The notes under the pieces were generated by a model. The model was not told where the DNA came from. It ran no database searches and was given only the letters and a program-made list of their open reading frames with translations. This document shows positions 30,793 to 31,242 of a DNA stretch of 31,242 nucleotides, one piece after another. Location of the stretch: the NCBI GenBank assembly GCA_026770575.1, contig MU657175.1, forward strand, positions 670,588-701,829. The letters run 5' to 3'. The first letter of the stretch is position 1. Each line of letters starts with the position of its first letter. This DNA comes from Pelagophyceae sp. CCMP2097. Taxonomy: Eukaryota > Sar > Pelagophyceae. The position numbers and the translations under genes are program-made.

Positions 30793-30870
30793 TCACTGCT
30801 CCTCCACGCCCTGCTCGCCCCCGACACGCGTCGCGTAAGCCTCCCCACGGAGTTGCTTGCACCTTTTCCT
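30793..30870. repeat. Right copy of the edge inverted repeat
   Basis: Reverse complement of the sequence at about 10-80, with an identical 20-base core at 30823-30842 and diverged flanks. It lies between the repeat array and the palindrome. In one + frame it reads LLLHALLAPDTRRVSLPTELL before a stop, but the synonymous pattern against the left copy favours the minus strand; neither reading is recognised. Confidence 0.5.
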
Positions 30871-30923
30871 GCGGCGCTCCGGGTTTCCCCGTGAGGGTCC
30901 GGGTTTCCCAAGCCCGATGAGGA

Positions 30924-31050
30924 TTAGCTCGAGTGCTTCAGGACTAGCAGAATCCGAGTGCAACGGACGAGAAAACCGTAGCTCGCGAAGCGAGCGGAGG
31001 TTTTCGAGTCCGTTGCACGAGGATCGCTAGTCCTGAAGCACGAGAGCTAA
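30924..31050. repeat. 127-bp near-perfect palindrome (foldback/MITE-like)
   Basis: The left half (TTAGCTCGAGTGCTTCAGGACTAGC...) is matched in reverse complement by the right half (...GCTAGTCCTGAAGCACGAGAGCTAA), with few mismatches and a short centre, GCTCGCGAAGCGAGC, that is itself palindromic. It can fold into one long hairpin. It shares no obvious sequence with the foldback at 11544-11702, so it is a different family. Confidence 0.85.
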
Positions 31051-31132
31051 GCCGGACGGACGCTCACCAGGACTACCGAACGTAACCCCCTCCGCGAGGT
31101 CCCTGACGCGATGGTGTGGTCGCCTGTGGCCA

Positions 31133-31242
31133 CACAGCGCCTTTCGCAAGTACGCCCAGTGGACCGTCATGGCCGGCCTGATGATGTGGAGCTCCTCGAA
31201 GACGATGACTTCCTCGAGCTCGATGGGTCGCGCATCGACCCC
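31133..31242 (-). CDS. Possible partial minus-strand exon at the right edge
   Basis: Read on the minus strand from the window end, one frame (ARPIELEEVIVFEELHIIRP, then AMTVHWAYLRKAL) is open with strongly GC-ending codons, like the confirmed genes here. The overlapping + frame from an ATG near 31110 is also open to the edge but has poorer third-position GC. The gene would enter from the right. No family recognised. Confidence 0.3.

Overview
This is a nuclear-type eukaryotic window, GC-rich, with two long multi-exon genes on the + strand and a third multi-exon gene on the - strand. The genes are broken by many short GT-AG introns (about 43 to 240 nt, many ending TAG). The products are a callose-type 1,3-beta-glucan synthase and an axonemal dynein heavy chain. 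This fits a flagellated microbial eukaryote that makes 1,3-beta-glucan. A stramenopile-type alga is my guess from GC content, intron style and gene content. Taxonomy is inference only.

Layout: 1-332 holds a tRNA-like sequence on the - strand and one copy of a repeat whose inverted partner lies near the right edge. 333-9401 (+) is the glucan synthase (GT48), 15 exons, about 2,470 residues from the first visible exon. 9402-9747 is intergenic and carries one arm of an inverted repeat. 9748-11567 (+) is an unrecognised four-exon gene for a 540-residue, highly charged repeat protein, bounded on both sides by an inverted repeat of about 80 bp. 11544-11702 is a foldback of the same repeat. 11820-26280 (+) is a 21-exon dynein heavy chain, about 4,286 residues, closest in my reading to the DNAH1 inner-arm type. 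26281-26951 is convergent intergenic sequence with small hairpins. 26952-29649 (-) is a secreted calcineurin-like metallophosphoesterase in seven exons, with one intron of about 825 nt made of degenerate tandem repeats. 29650-31242 has no secure gene. It holds an AT-rich promoter-side spacer, a possible terminal exon on the - strand, a second degenerate repeat array, a 127-bp near-palindrome, and a possible - strand exon running off the right edge.

Almost every exon boundary was fixed by reading-frame phase: each exon length fits the phase left by the previous exon, which is the main support for the models. Exceptions are the start of the glucan synthase, its sixth donor, and two donors in the phosphoesterase.

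The most interesting signals are not in the proteins. (a) Many introns contain a private, perfect tandem duplication of 13-24 bp, sometimes copying the 3' splice site and first exon bases. (b) One dynein intron is bounded by a perfect 14-bp direct repeat that contains the AG/GT splice junction, as expected for a recently gained intron. (c) An unknown gene sits between inverted repeats, and its stop codon lies inside one of them. (d) Two large degenerate repeat arrays occur, one intronic and switching orientation midway. Coordinates below about 340 may be off by one.
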